A stretch of DNA of 64,000 nt from NCBI GenBank assembly GCA_040219355.1, contig JAVJSN010000002.1, positions 62,001 through 126,000 on the forward strand, read 5' to 3'. A program made the position numbers and the translations under genes. A model generated the notes under the pieces. It was given only the letters and a program-made list of their open reading frames with translations, was not told the origin of the DNA and did not search any database. The DNA comes from MH13 sp040219355 (GTDB taxonomy: Bacteria; Pseudomonadota; Alphaproteobacteria; Rhizobiales; MH13). Shown here in pieces: positions 1 to 9,395 of the stretch (position 1 is its first letter; each line of letters starts with the position of its first letter).

Positions 1-474
1 ATGGCGCGACCCGTGGCAGAGCGTATTGCCGGTGACACGCAAGAGTTGATGGAGCGCGGTGTGCCTGAAGACCTATCAGCACGTATCGCTTCGATGGCAG
101 TTTACGCCATTTTGCCCGACATGATTTTGGTGCGCGACGCCTGCGGACTTGAAACGGAGCAGGTCGCCAAAACCTATTTCGAGCTTGGTGCGATCTTTGG
201 TCTCGGGCGTGTGGATGCTGCGGCTCGCGATCTTCAGGTTACCGATTACTATGATGCTTTGGCACTTGATCGGGCACGCCAGTCACTGGCGTCAGTGCGG
301 CGTCGATTGACCATCGATATTCTCCAGCATGAAGGAGGGTTGGAGGCGTGGAAAGCTGAGCGTGCCGCCAAGGTGGAACGTGTGGCGCGGGCAATGGCCG
401 ATATTATTGATGGTGGCGCTTTGACGGTCTCCAAGCTCTCAGTGGCGGGCGGGTTGCTTGACGACCTCTCCTAA
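1..474 (+). CDS. NAD-specific glutamate dehydrogenase, C-terminal fragment (5' end outside window)
   Basis: This is the last 157 residues of the large (about 1,600-residue) NAD-dependent glutamate dehydrogenase, a cytoplasmic enzyme that converts glutamate to 2-oxoglutarate and ammonia. The frame is open from base 1, so the ATG there is probably internal and the gene enters from outside the window. The visible part is the helical C-terminal region beyond the catalytic domain, with the stretch LPDMILVRDA and the segment YFELGAIFGLGRVDAAARDL that are characteristic of this family's end. It overlaps or nearly abuts the MFS gene downstream. Family assignment rests on recognition of this tail; the catalytic residues are outside the window. 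Confidence 0.85.
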   Translation: MARPVAERIAGDTQELMERGVPEDLSARIASMAVYAILPDMILVRDACGLETEQVAKTYFELGAIFGLGRVDAAARDLQVTDYYDALALDRARQSLASVRRRLTIDILQHEGGLEAWKAERAAKVERVARAMADIIDGGALTVSKLSVAGGLLDDLS

Positions 475-490
475 CGATTCTCCTGACCAT

Positions 491-1870
491 ATGGCTGAAA
501 TAGCCGACAGCCTTTCCGATCCCCCAGCGGACAGGAAAGGCATTCTTGGCTGGATCTTCTTCGATGCGGCAATGCAGCCTTGGTTCACGCTGGTAACGAC
601 CTTTGTGTTTGGCCCGTACGTGGTTTCGGCGCTTGCGGCCTCACCGGCAGAGGGTCAAGCCATGTGGGGGTATGCAGCCGGGTTTGCCGGGCTGACGATT
701 GCACTTCTCTCACCCCCTTTGGGCGCAATCGCTGATGCTGCGGGTCCGCGCAAGCCTTGGATCGCAGCGCTTGGCCTGATCATGGCAATATGCGCGTGTG
801 GTCTGTGGTTTGCCGAGCCGCGTGTGCCTTATGGCCTGACGCTCGCCCTGGTTTTGTTTGCCATTGGCACCATCGCCGCAGAGATGGCAGGGGTCTTTAA
901 CAATGCAATGATGCCAAGTCTGGTGCCTGCCAATCGTTTGGGGCGCCTGTCTGCGCACGGTTGGGCATCTGGCTACATGGCGGCTGTTGTCACCATTTTG
1001 ATTGCCATCGGTTTGTTGGTTGGCTCACCGGAAACTGGGCGCACGATTTTGGGCCTTGAGCCTTTATTTGGTCTGGACGCCGCGGCTCGTGAGGGCGACA
1101 GAGCGGTTGGTCTTTTCACGGCTGTTTGGTTTGCTGTGCTGGTGCTACCGCTGATGCTGTTTACACCCGACCGACCAACCATGATGCCTGTATCCCAGGC
1201 GGTTGGCCAAGGGCTAGCAGATTTACGTGCCGGGCTGGCAGCCTTGAAAGGCGATAAGCCGCTGACCACTTTTTTGATCGCCCACATGATCTATGCCGAT
1301 GGATTGGTCGCCCTGTTTGCGTTTGGTGGCATTTACGGCACCGGCGTTTTTGGATGGACGATTACAGAAGTTGGTCTTTTTGGCATTCTGCTGACGATCA
1401 CTGGCACCATCGGTGCGCTGATCGGTGGGCCGCTTGAGGATAAGGTGGGCGCCAAGCCGGTGATTTTGACCAGCCTTGTCGTGCTTGCCTTGGCCAGCCT
1501 CTCTGTGGTGAGTCTCAGCGCTGATCGAATGTTTTTTGTCATTCCCGTTGCGCCGGCCGAAGGACTTTTCGCCACCATGCCAGAGAAACTCTATCTGCTT
1601 CTGGGTGGCTTGATGGGTGCGGCGGCGGGCCCTTTGCAAGCATCGTCTCGGGCGCTTTTGGCACGTCTGGCGCCAGCGCATGCGCGAGCACGCACCTTTG
1701 GGCTTTTTGCCTTGTCGGGCAAAGTTACCAGTTTTGTTGGGCCATGGGCGGTGGCTACCGTCACCGCGTTGACGCTTGATCAGCGGGCGGGAATATCGGT
1801 GCTAATCCTCTTTTTCGTTGTCGGTGGTGCCTTTCTTTTGCGCGTTGACGTGCGTGATCAAGGCAGTTGA
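491..1870 (+). CDS. MFS transporter, UMF1/Atg22-like
   Basis: Major facilitator superfamily permease of about 459 residues with roughly twelve hydrophobic segments. The start (KGILGWIFFDAAMQPWFTLV) and the following loop with PPLGAIADAAGPRKPW match the UMF1/vacuole-effluxer-like branch; the D-x-x-G-x-R/K loop between helices 2 and 3 is the classical MFS motif. The substrate cannot be read from sequence. I chose the ATG at 491 because it starts closest to the conserved region; a TTG start at 458 would add 11 residues and overlap the glutamate dehydrogenase gene. No strong Shine-Dalgarno separates the two choices. It probably shares a transcript with the preceding gene. Confidence 0.8.
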   Translation: MAEIADSLSDPPADRKGILGWIFFDAAMQPWFTLVTTFVFGPYVVSALAASPAEGQAMWGYAAGFAGLTIALLSPPLGAIADAAGPRKPWIAALGLIMAICACGLWFAEPRVPYGLTLALVLFAIGTIAAEMAGVFNNAMMPSLVPANRLGRLSAHGWASGYMAAVVTILIAIGLLVGSPETGRTILGLEPLFGLDAAAREGDRAVGLFTAVWFAVLVLPLMLFTPDRPTMMPVSQAVGQGLADLRAGLAALKGDKPLTTFLIAHMIYADGLVALFAFGGIYGTGVFGWTITEVGLFGILLTITGTIGALIGGPLEDKVGAKPVILTSLVVLALASLSVVSLSADRMFFVIPVAPAEGLFATMPEKLYLLLGGLMGAAAGPLQASSRALLARLAPAHARARTFGLFALSGKVTSFVGPWAVATVTALTLDQRAGISVLILFFVVGGAFLLRVDVRDQGS

Positions 1871-1938
1871 AGGCTTGATTCCAGGCGGTTTTTGGCCAAG
1901 TCTCGTCGCATCAGAGCCGATGCAAGGGAATCCGCGCT

Positions 1939-2664
1939 ATGATCTTCCAACGCTCACTTGCAATGCTTGCTGGCGTTTTGGCGATACTCGGCGGGCCGAT
2001 GGCCGCCGCTGCGGTTGCTCAAGACCAGCTGCCGCAACCTATCCAGCCGATGCGGTTTTTGCTGGTGGACGATGATGTTGATTGCCAGACGTGCCGGTAC
2101 ATTCGCGCGGTTGGTGATATTGAAGATTTCACCGCCGCACAATTTCGCGATTTTGTCAGAGCGTATCGACTGGAAGGGCAGGGCCTTACCGTCGTGTTCA
2201 GCTCGCCAGGCGGCGATGTGATTGCCGGGCTTCGCTTGGGGCGCGAGATTCGTGAGCAGGGGTTCAACACTCAGGTTGGGTTTGCGCAGCGCTTGCCGCG
2301 CGGCGGCTACACAATGCGCCCAGGTGACTGCGCGTCCGCTTGCACGTTCGCGTTTCTTGGTGGCGTTGAACGTTATGCCGACGATGATGTGATCGGCGTG
2401 CATCGGTTCTACCCGGGCAATTTGGAGCCAGACAATCGTGTGATTTTACGCCCCGGCGATGAGGCTGTGGCGGCCATGATCAAGGTCTATGCGCTCGATA
2501 TGGGCGTGGACGATGGCTTCATCGATATGTCGCTCGACGTGCCGCCAGCTGACATGCGTTATCTGTCCAATGACGAGCTGCGCGATTATGCGGTGGTAAA
2601 TGCCGAAGGGCCCATTCCACTGGTTGCCCAATTTTTGGAAGCTGGTGCCAAGGGCAGCAACTAG
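1939..2664 (+). CDS. Secreted ClpP/crotonase-fold-like protein
   Basis: A 241-residue protein with an N-terminal signal peptide (hydrophobic core after MIFQRS, likely cleaved near AVAQ). The mature part contains VVFSSPGGDVIAGLRLGREI, then GDCASACTFAFLGG, then IGVHRFY. This arrangement (SPGG oxyanion-type loop, Ser in CASAC, His in GVHRF) resembles the periplasmic ClpP-like family seen in alphaproteobacteria, so a serine peptidase-type active site is possible. The CASAC cysteines could pair in the periplasm. It lies convergent with purH (15-base gap). Actual protease activity is inference from fold resemblance; a non-catalytic role is possible. Confidence 0.6.
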   Translation: MIFQRSLAMLAGVLAILGGPMAAAAVAQDQLPQPIQPMRFLLVDDDVDCQTCRYIRAVGDIEDFTAAQFRDFVRAYRLEGQGLTVVFSSPGGDVIAGLRLGREIREQGFNTQVGFAQRLPRGGYTMRPGDCASACTFAFLGGVERYADDDVIGVHRFYPGNLEPDNRVILRPGDEAVAAMIKVYALDMGVDDGFIDMSLDVPPADMRYLSNDELRDYAVVNAEGPIPLVAQFLEAGAKGSN

Positions 2665-2678
2665 TCGCGCCGGTGTTT

Positions 2679-4268
2679 CTAGTGTCGGAAGTGGCGCACG
2701 CCTGTTAGCACCATCGCGAGGCCTGCCTCATCAGCGGCTTGAATGACTGCGTCATCGCGCATTGACCCGCCTGGCTGGATAACTGCCTTAGCGCCCGCCT
2801 CAGCGGCGGCCAGCAACCCGTCAGGGAACGGGAAGAACGCGTCGGACGCCACCACCGACCCAATGGCGAGCGACTGATCAAGGCCGGCGGTTTGGGCAGC
2901 TTCCGCCGCTTTCATCGCTGCGATCCTGGAGGAATCCAAACGGTTCATCTGACCTGCCCCAACGCCCACAGTCGCGCCGTCTTTGGCATAAACGATAGCG
3001 TTGGATTTCACGTGTTTGGCGACTTTGAAAGCAAAACGTAGGTCGCGCATCTGCGCGTCCGTTGGCGCAAGCTTGGTGGCAACGGACAGCTCCAAGTCTT
3101 CGGCTTCTAGGGTGTCACGCCCTTGAACCAGGAACCCGCCTGCAACGGTGCGAATGGTATGGCCGGCGGCGCGCGGGTCGGCCAGGCTACCGGTGAGCAG
3201 CAGTCGCAAATTCTTCTTTCTGGCGATCAGCGCTTTGGCCTCATCGTCGGCATCCGGGGCCACAATAACCTCGGTGAAGATGTCGGTGATTTTTGCCGCC
3301 GCCGCCCCGGTCAGCGGCGTGTTCATCGCCACGATGCCACCAAAGGCCGACACCGGATCGCAGCGTAGAGCGAGTGCGTAGGCCGCTTCCAGCGAAGTAG
3401 ATTGCGCCACGCCACACGGGTTTGCGTGCTTGATAATAGCAACAGCTGGACCGTCTTGAGGGCTGAAGCTTGAGGCCAACTCAAACGCTGCATCGGCGTC
3501 GTTGATGTTGTTGAAAGAGAGCGGCTTTCCTTGTACCAATTCAGCGCGTGCCACTCCAGGGCGTTTTTCCCCGGTGAGATAGAGCGCAGCGGTCTGGTGT
3601 GGGTTTTCGCCATAGCGCATGTCGAGCGCCTTGGTGCCGCCCAGCGTGATGTGCGTAGGCAAAGCATCTGGGGTGTCGCGGGCAAACCATGCGGCGACCG
3701 CTGCATCATAGGCTGCTGTGCGGGCATAGGCTTTGCCTGCCAGTGCTGTGCGGGTGGCAAGGCTTGTCTGACCATCATGCGCTGACAGGTCATCCAGTAC
3801 CGTCTGGTAGTCTTGCGCTGAGGTAACGACCGTGACGTCGCCATGGTTTTTGGCCGCTGCGCGGATCATGGCTGGTCCGCCAATATCGATGTTTTCGATC
3901 ACGGTGGCATCGTCAGCATCGGTGGCAACCGTGGCTTCGAACGGGTAAAGGTTCACGACCAGCAGATCGATCGGCGAAATGTCTTGCTCGGCCATGGCTG
4001 CTTGATGGTCGGCATTGTCGCGCATCGCCAGCAGGCCACCATGGACCTTGGGGTGCAGCGTTTTCACGCGGCCGTCCATGATTTCTGGAAAGCCAGTCAC
4101 CTCAGACACATCCGTGACCGCAATGCCTGCCTCTTTCAATGTGCGGGCTGTGCCTCCGGTTGAGAGAATGGTGACGCCGCGTTCTGTAAGCTGTCGCGCG
4201 AATGGCACCAAGTCTTGCTTATCGGAAACAGATACGAGGGCACGGCGGATAGGGGCGAGGTCGCTCAT
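2679..4268 (-). CDS. purH: Bifunctional AICAR transformylase / IMP cyclohydrolase
   Basis: PurH catalyses the last two steps of de novo purine synthesis: formylation of AICAR and ring closure to IMP, in the cytoplasm. The 529-residue length is normal. The N-terminal 150 or so residues are the IMP cyclohydrolase (MGS-fold) domain, with LISVSDK-like ALVSVSDKQ, ILSTGGTARTL and MDGRVKTLHPKVHGG. The rest is the transformylase domain with MRYGENPHQ and the catalytic KHANPCGVA motif; it ends in a typical TGVRHFRH. It is the last gene of the minus-strand group rsmB - heparinase-like - purH. The gene is intact, with no missing key residue seen. Confidence 0.97.
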   Translation of the reverse strand: MSDLAPIRRALVSVSDKQDLVPFARQLTERGVTILSTGGTARTLKEAGIAVTDVSEVTGFPEIMDGRVKTLHPKVHGGLLAMRDNADHQAAMAEQDISPIDLLVVNLYPFEATVATDADDATVIENIDIGGPAMIRAAAKNHGDVTVVTSAQDYQTVLDDLSAHDGQTSLATRTALAGKAYARTAAYDAAVAAWFARDTPDALPTHITLGGTKALDMRYGENPHQTAALYLTGEKRPGVARAELVQGKPLSFNNINDADAAFELASSFSPQDGPAVAIIKHANPCGVAQSTSLEAAYALALRCDPVSAFGGIVAMNTPLTGAAAAKITDIFTEVIVAPDADDEAKALIARKKNLRLLLTGSLADPRAAGHTIRTVAGGFLVQGRDTLEAEDLELSVATKLAPTDAQMRDLRFAFKVAKHVKSNAIVYAKDGATVGVGAGQMNRLDSSRIAAMKAAEAAQTAGLDQSLAIGSVVASDAFFPFPDGLLAAAEAGAKAVIQPGGSMRDDAVIQAADEAGLAMVLTGVRHFRH

Positions 4269-4420
4269 GCGGGCGTGCTTTCGGTTGGTGCTGATGGTGT
4301 TTGTTGTCTGGGGTTGGCGCTAGCACGCCCACCCCCGCCAGTGAAAGCTGGTTGGTTGCCTTATCTGGGGACGAGGCTTCCCCATCTTCGTTGGCCAGAT
4401 GAAGTAGGTGTGATCGCGGC

Positions 4421-6160
4421 TCACGAGGTTTCGAAGCCACCACCCATTTGAACGATAAAGCGCCAGCGTATCTCCGCAGGACCAGTGCTTGGCCCGTCAA
4501 CGACGATGCGCCGTGCCCGGCTGGGACCGCGATAGGTGGGCCGGTCTGTTGGATCCACAACCGTGACCGTGCCAGCCTCAACTTCAAACATGATGGTGTG
4601 GTGGCGCATTGTGATGCGCAGCCGCCGGTCACCCTCACTGCGTACCCGTGCACCAGGTTGGAGTTGAAACGCCAGGGTGAATGGATTGCGGTTGTTGGCG
4701 GCAAGCGCTCCGGATGGCAGCAGCAACTGATCGTGACCCTCCACCATATGGCCATTGTCTGACAGGGTGAGTGTGCGGGCGTGATCCACGCCGAATTTCT
4801 GGCGATATCCTGTGTGGCGGCCTCGAAAGCCGCGTGTCGGTGCGTCTGGTGACTTCGCTGTGTCAACCGCCAATCCGTTGGCAATTAACCGGCTGTTGGC
4901 GCGCCCGTCGGGGAAGCTGGCCGATGAAACACCGCCCACACATAAGGTCGAGTGGGCCGATGTGCGCCGCTGGTCTAGCAGATCGACGTCCACCGTATAA
5001 CCGATCTCTGGGGCGTTGGTGATGATTTTGGTCGCACCATAACTCCATTCAAAGGCCAAGGTGGAGGCGTGTGCCTGGTGGCTTGCTTCAGGCGGTGGTG
5101 GCGTGCCGCAATCGATGAGCAAGACCGAGCCTGGCGCTTCAAGCCGAGCGTATCCGGTGTGCGACGCCAGAATAGGCAGCGGGCCACGCTCGGTATCAAA
5201 GAAAAGAATGGTGGCGATCAGATCGGTTTCCAACGCCATAATACTGTAGGTGCCTTGGAAGCGGGCCAGTGTCCCATCTGGGTGTCGCACCATGCGCAGC
5301 ATCCGCTGGCCGTTTTCAATGGACTGGAGCAAACGTTGCGGCACGTTCAATCCACGCGCTTCCATCAAGGCCTTCAGGGAAAGCATGGTCGCCAGCAGCG
5401 GAGGCAGATCGCCGGGGCGCCGCGTGCGCGGACCACCATCGGCATGGAAGGCATTTTTCAGGGCATGGGTGAGGGTATCGCGCGTTTGCTGCTTGACGGA
5501 GATATGCTCGCGCAGCGCGTGGGCAACAGAGCAGCAAGCCAGCACCAGCATGCAGTGGTCGGTCGGGTCTTCCACCTGTGCACGGTGGGTGAAAGCAAAC
5601 TGCGTGTCGGCCAAAATGCTTGCCATGATGGTTCGGTAATCATGAGGATCAGCCTCATCGAGCAAGAATGACGCCTGGTTGGTCAGCGCCAGGGCACGGC
5701 GTGCTGCCATCAACGGCGTGTGTGCTGAACGTGGGTGCTTGGTACGCGTTGCGATCCAATCCAGAACATGGTCTCGGGCATGGCCAGCGGCGATGCTCTG
5801 GGCTTCTTTGGCGCTGGTGGATGCCAAGTCGTAGGCGCGCAGATGATGCAGCCACTCAAAGCTATGCATTGAGGTTGCAAAAGCTTCCGTGGGCGCGGGG
5901 ATCGAAAAAAGCTTGCGACCCTTCAGCTCCACGATTCCATCAGCAAGCGCAATATAGCCCTCGATCCACTCGCTGGCTCGGGTTGGATCGGCGGTGCGCA
6001 TATCGCGGGGAACGAGCTCAAAGAAAGCGCGGCGTGATGACCAAGTGCCGACAAGAAGGTTGGACAGGCTTGCGCCCATAGCACGCCATCGGCTCGTCAG
6101 TGACGCGCCGAATCGTTTGAATGCTCCAATAAGTGGTCGAAAGGCCATTCCGATCGCCAC
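4421..6160 (-). CDS. Heparinase II/III family protein
   Basis: A 579-residue protein of the heparinase II/III-like family, whose members are polysaccharide lyases or act on cell-surface polymers. An alpha-helical N-terminal toroid (with EWLHHLRAYDLA near residue 100) precedes a C-terminal beta-sandwich-like half that includes SYGATKIITNA and GFRGRHTGYRQ. In Hyphomicrobiales a gene of this family habitually sits between rsmB and purH, as here, but its physiological substrate is not established. There is no clear signal peptide, although residues 1-50 are basic and hydrophobic. The 152-base gap to purH shows no clear terminator, so co-transcription is possible. Confidence 0.8.
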   Translation of the reverse strand: MAIGMAFRPLIGAFKRFGASLTSRWRAMGASLSNLLVGTWSSRRAFFELVPRDMRTADPTRASEWIEGYIALADGIVELKGRKLFSIPAPTEAFATSMHSFEWLHHLRAYDLASTSAKEAQSIAAGHARDHVLDWIATRTKHPRSAHTPLMAARRALALTNQASFLLDEADPHDYRTIMASILADTQFAFTHRAQVEDPTDHCMLVLACCSVAHALREHISVKQQTRDTLTHALKNAFHADGGPRTRRPGDLPPLLATMLSLKALMEARGLNVPQRLLQSIENGQRMLRMVRHPDGTLARFQGTYSIMALETDLIATILFFDTERGPLPILASHTGYARLEAPGSVLLIDCGTPPPPEASHQAHASTLAFEWSYGATKIITNAPEIGYTVDVDLLDQRRTSAHSTLCVGGVSSASFPDGRANSRLIANGLAVDTAKSPDAPTRGFRGRHTGYRQKFGVDHARTLTLSDNGHMVEGHDQLLLPSGALAANNRNPFTLAFQLQPGARVRSEGDRRLRITMRHHTIMFEVEAGTVTVVDPTDRPTYRGPSRARRIVVDGPSTGPAEIRWRFIVQMGGGFETS

Positions 6161-6329
6161 CTTGCTTGCCCCCAGTCACATAGAATGCGTGTGTTGTGAT
6201 GCCAAATGGGCTCACATTGTGTGATAGGCGGCACGCAATAGCTCAAATTGTCCCTAAACGGTTAGGAAAGTTGAACTTCCGGTTAACGTCGTGACGCAAT
6301 TTGCCTTTACGGCAGGCCTGCGCTTTGGA

Positions 6330-7715
6330 TCAAGCAGTCGCGCGTAGGCGCGCAACGAAAAAACCATCCATGCCGTGGCTTTTACCATCCTGATCCGCCA
6401 TCAAGTGCGGCAGCGTGCGCAACGTTCCATCATCTTGGAGTGCGCCTTCTGGCGCGAGTTCAGGGGTGACCGGGTCGAGAGACCAGTCTTTATGCTCGCG
6501 CAAGAAGCGTGTGATCTGCGCCTCGCCCTCTTCAGGCTCAAGCGAACACGTGGCAAAGACAAGAACACCGCCGGGTTTGACGAAATTAGCTGATTTGCTC
6601 AAGAGATTGGCTTGCAGCTTGGCCAGAGACTGGATGTCTCGGTCGCGGCGCACATAGCCGATGTCCGGGTTTCGGCGCAGCGTGCCCGTCGCCGAACAGG
6701 GTGCATCCAGCAGCACAGCATCAAAGCACTGATCGGGTGAGAAAGTTAGGGCGTCACCAATATGGGTTTTCACCATCAGGCCGAGGCGCGCCATGTTGGC
6801 GGTTAGCCGCTTCATGCGCGGCGCCGATTGATCCAGGGCGGTGACGTTGCATCCAGCACTGGCCATTTGGGCCGTCTTTCCGCCCGGTGCAGCGCACAGA
6901 TCAAGTACATGGGCATCGGACGGGGCTGACAAAGCGTCCAGCAAAACGCGCGCCGGCAGCGTTGCTGCGATATCCTGTACCCACCAATCACCATCTTCAA
7001 ATCCTGGTAGGCGTTCAATACTGCCAGGTTTGATTAAGCGCACAGATTGGGAGTTCAGTGCAATTGGATCGTGATCAGCAAGTTTTTCTAGCCATGCTTG
7101 CATATCGGCGTCTGGCTTTAACGATAGGTCGATGGCCGGTTGTTGCTGCACAGCAAATGCAATTTTAGCAGCTCTTTTTGGACCATACGTTTGACGCCAA
7201 CGGTTTTCCAACCAGCCTGGCAAGTCGGAGACTGGCGTCGCTTTGGTCAGCGCTTGCTTTTCGCGCACCATACGGCGGCCAACAGCATTGATTAGCCCCT
7301 TGAGTTTACGGGTGTCTTTTCGTCGTGCTGCATCCTCTACTGCCAGCGTAACCGCGGCATGGTCAGCCATGTCCATCACCAAGAGCTGAGCCGCCATCAC
7401 CCGCAGAATGGCCATCGCTTTGGCGGCATTGGCGTGTAACGGCTTGTCGAGACAAGCATTAATAGCTCTGTCGAGGGTTGGAAGTCGTCGCAGCGTGGTC
7501 AGCACCAACGCCTGGATCAGCGCGCGGTCGGCGCCAGCATGATCGCCGCTCGAGGTGGAAAGACCTTCGAACGCGCTGTCCAGCCCCTTTTGCTCAGTGA
7601 GAACACTGAAGACAAGATCAGCGGCGTGTGAGCGCGCTGGAAGGCCTGGAATAGGTTTGCGGTTTGGTTGACTGGTTTGTTGGCGACGGTGCGCGTTTTG
7701 CCCGCTCAACCCCAT
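6330..7715 (-). CDS. rsmB: 16S rRNA m5C methyltransferase RsmB-like
   Basis: RsmB methylates a cytosine of 16S rRNA (C967 in E. coli) using S-adenosylmethionine. The 461-residue protein has an N-terminal NusB-like RNA-binding domain (about residues 30-170) and a C-terminal Rossmann methyltransferase domain. Visible motifs are the SAM-binding VLDLCAAPGGKTAQMA, the motif IV LLDAPCSATGT with the PC cysteine, and the motif VI FATCSLEPEEGE with the catalytic TC cysteine. Its first codons overlap the end of htpX by 10 bases on the same strand, so the two are probably translationally coupled. Confidence 0.93.
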   Translation of the reverse strand: MGLSGQNAHRRQQTSQPNRKPIPGLPARSHAADLVFSVLTEQKGLDSAFEGLSTSSGDHAGADRALIQALVLTTLRRLPTLDRAINACLDKPLHANAAKAMAILRVMAAQLLVMDMADHAAVTLAVEDAARRKDTRKLKGLINAVGRRMVREKQALTKATPVSDLPGWLENRWRQTYGPKRAAKIAFAVQQQPAIDLSLKPDADMQAWLEKLADHDPIALNSQSVRLIKPGSIERLPGFEDGDWWVQDIAATLPARVLLDALSAPSDAHVLDLCAAPGGKTAQMASAGCNVTALDQSAPRMKRLTANMARLGLMVKTHIGDALTFSPDQCFDAVLLDAPCSATGTLRRNPDIGYVRRDRDIQSLAKLQANLLSKSANFVKPGGVLVFATCSLEPEEGEAQITRFLREHKDWSLDPVTPELAPEGALQDDGTLRTLPHLMADQDGKSHGMDGFFVARLRATA

Positions 7716-8626
7716 GGGCCTTTGGTGTCGCGGAACGTGGCACCACGTGACTGGGTTTGCTCGCCACCCAGCGTGAAAGGGTCATCGCCCCAACTCATGC
7801 CAAGATCATTGAGTTTGGCAATGCGTTGCTCCATCGGTGGGTGGGTGGCGAACAGGCCAGCGAAACGCGATCCCGACAGAGGATTGGCGATGAAAAGATG
7901 CGCGGTCGCCGGATTGCGTTCTGCGCTTTCGATCCGCTCGCGCTGAGACAGTTGGCCGATGCGCGCCAAGGCCGATGCCAGCCAGTCGGGCCGCCCGCAA
8001 ATCTCAGCGGCCAACTTGTCGGCGGCGAATTCACGGGTGCGCGAGATCGCCATCTGCACCATCATGGCCGCCATTGGTGCAACGATCATAGCGGCCAGAA
8101 CACCGATAATGCCCAAGGGATTGTTGCGGTTGTTGCCGAAGAAAAGGGCGAAATTGCCGAGCATTGAAATGGCACCTGCAAGGGTTGCGGTGATCGTCAT
8201 GGTTAGCGTGTCGCGGTTTTTGACGTGTGCCAACTCATGGGCCATCACGCCCACGACCTCCTCCTGCGTGAGGGTTTCCAGCAAGCCGGTGGTAGCTGCA
8301 ACGGCCGCGTTTTCCGGGTTACGGCCGGTAGCAAACGCGTTGGGCTGAGGCGTGTTGATGACATAGACTTTGGGCATCGGCAGGTTGGCGTGCTCAGCGA
8401 GTTGGCGCACCATGGCCACCAACTGCGGTGCGGACCGCTCGTCCACCTCCTGTGCATTGTGCATGCGCAGGACCATTTTATCAGCGTTCCAGTAACTGAA
8501 TAGGTTCATACCTGCAGCAATCACAAAGGCGACGACCATGCCGCTGGTGCCGCCGATCATGAAACCCACGCCCATAAAAAGAGCGGTGAGGCCTGCTAGA
8601 AGTATGCCGGTGCGCATAACGCTCAT
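7706..8626 (-). CDS. htpX: Zinc metalloprotease HtpX
   Basis: HtpX is an inner-membrane M48-family zinc protease that degrades damaged membrane proteins. The 306-residue form begins MSVMRTGILLAGLTALFMG, a typical HtpX N-terminus with two membrane helices, and carries the zinc site VMAHELAHVKNRDT (HExxH) and a downstream helix with the third ligand in AISRTREFAADKLA. I chose the ATG at 8626 because it matches the family N-terminus; an in-frame start at 8695 would add 23 poorly conserved residues. The gene is upstream of and overlaps rsmB. Confidence 0.93.
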   Translation of the reverse strand: MSVMRTGILLAGLTALFMGVGFMIGGTSGMVVAFVIAAGMNLFSYWNADKMVLRMHNAQEVDERSAPQLVAMVRQLAEHANLPMPKVYVINTPQPNAFATGRNPENAAVAATTGLLETLTQEEVVGVMAHELAHVKNRDTLTMTITATLAGAISMLGNFALFFGNNRNNPLGIIGVLAAMIVAPMAAMMVQMAISRTREFAADKLAAEICGRPDWLASALARIGQLSQRERIESAERNPATAHLFIANPLSGSRFAGLFATHPPMEQRIAKLNDLGMSWGDDPFTLGGEQTQSRGATFRDTKGPWG

Positions 8627-8757
8627 TGCTGCAAAATCCGTTGTGGTTGGTGCTGCTGTTTTCTCTTTTATGGGGTGCGACACAGCGTCCAACAAGGTTT
8701 GACCTATCAGGAACCCATCTCTAAGTCTCCAGTTCCATCAAATTGTAGGGCGTGATG

Positions 8758-8952
8758 ATGAGCGATCAAAAAAACGACAAGGCCGCTCGGCGCAAAGCGG
8801 CTGCAGAGCGCGCCAAAGCCGAGGCGCAAGCGCGGCGCGCACAGGTTGATCAGCGGGCAAAGATCGCGCCCAATGAAGTGGATGGGCGCGGCGGGTTGGA
8901 CCCCGTGCGTTACGATGATTGGGAGATCAAAGGCCTGACATCAGACTTTTAG
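8758..8952 (+). CDS. DUF1674 / SdhAF4-type succinate dehydrogenase assembly factor
   Basis: A 64-residue protein whose C-terminal half (GRGGLDPVRYDDWEIKG) is the signature of DUF1674, the bacterial counterpart of mitochondrial SDHAF4, which binds flavinylated SdhA and aids complex II assembly. The N-terminal half is charged, Ala-rich and probably helical. It is encoded about 40 kb away from the sdh operon in this window. A GTAGGG stretch is spaced well for the ATG at 8758; GTG 8752 and ATG 8755 are alternative starts. Divergent from htpX. The family call is firm; the assembly role here is transferred from characterised homologues. Confidence 0.88.
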   Translation: MSDQKNDKAARRKAAAERAKAEAQARRAQVDQRAKIAPNEVDGRGGLDPVRYDDWEIKGLTSDF

Positions 8953-8978
8953 GCTGATTTGACGAAGCGTTAGACTTG

Positions 8979-9308
8979 CTAATGCTTGCCAGCACCGGCG
9001 CAAGTTTTGCAACGCGGTGTGTGGGGGACGGCTTCCAGGCGTTCTGCCGATATCTGTTCGCCACAAGAAACGCAGGTGCCATAGGTCCCTGCATCGATAC
9101 GCTTCAGCGCTGCTTCAATCATGCGCACTTCCACGAGGCCCACCGAGCCCAACGCTTCAAGCATCTCGTCGCCCTCGCGGTCGCTTGCAGCTTCTTCGAA
9201 ATCAGCGGGTTTTGCCTCATCCAAATCATGCTCAATATCGACAAGGCGGTGATCAAGCTCGGCTAAGCGAGTTTTGAGTCGTTTGCGGGCATCATCAAAG
9301 GCGATCAT
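8979..9308 (-). CDS. TraR/DksA-type zinc-finger protein
   Basis: A small protein (109 residues from the ATG at 9308; an upstream start at 9383 would give 134) with a charged helical N-terminal half and a C-terminal four-cysteine zinc finger, GTYGTCVSCGEQI followed by TPRCKTC. This is the DksA/TraR C4 layout; DksA-family proteins bind the RNA polymerase secondary channel. It is much shorter than E. coli DksA (151 residues), so it belongs to the short TraR-like group. It lies directly downstream of the ECF sigma gene on the same strand, which makes co-expression likely. Confidence 0.8.
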   Translation of the reverse strand: MIAFDDARKRLKTRLAELDHRLVDIEHDLDEAKPADFEEAASDREGDEMLEALGSVGLVEVRMIEAALKRIDAGTYGTCVSCGEQISAERLEAVPHTPRCKTCAGAGKH

Positions 9309-9395
9309 CGGGGCTCTTTCTTGGGTAGAATCGATCCGGCCATCGTGACCTATACCGATGCTCAATGCATTGCGCTTGATCATAGGATCATCGCG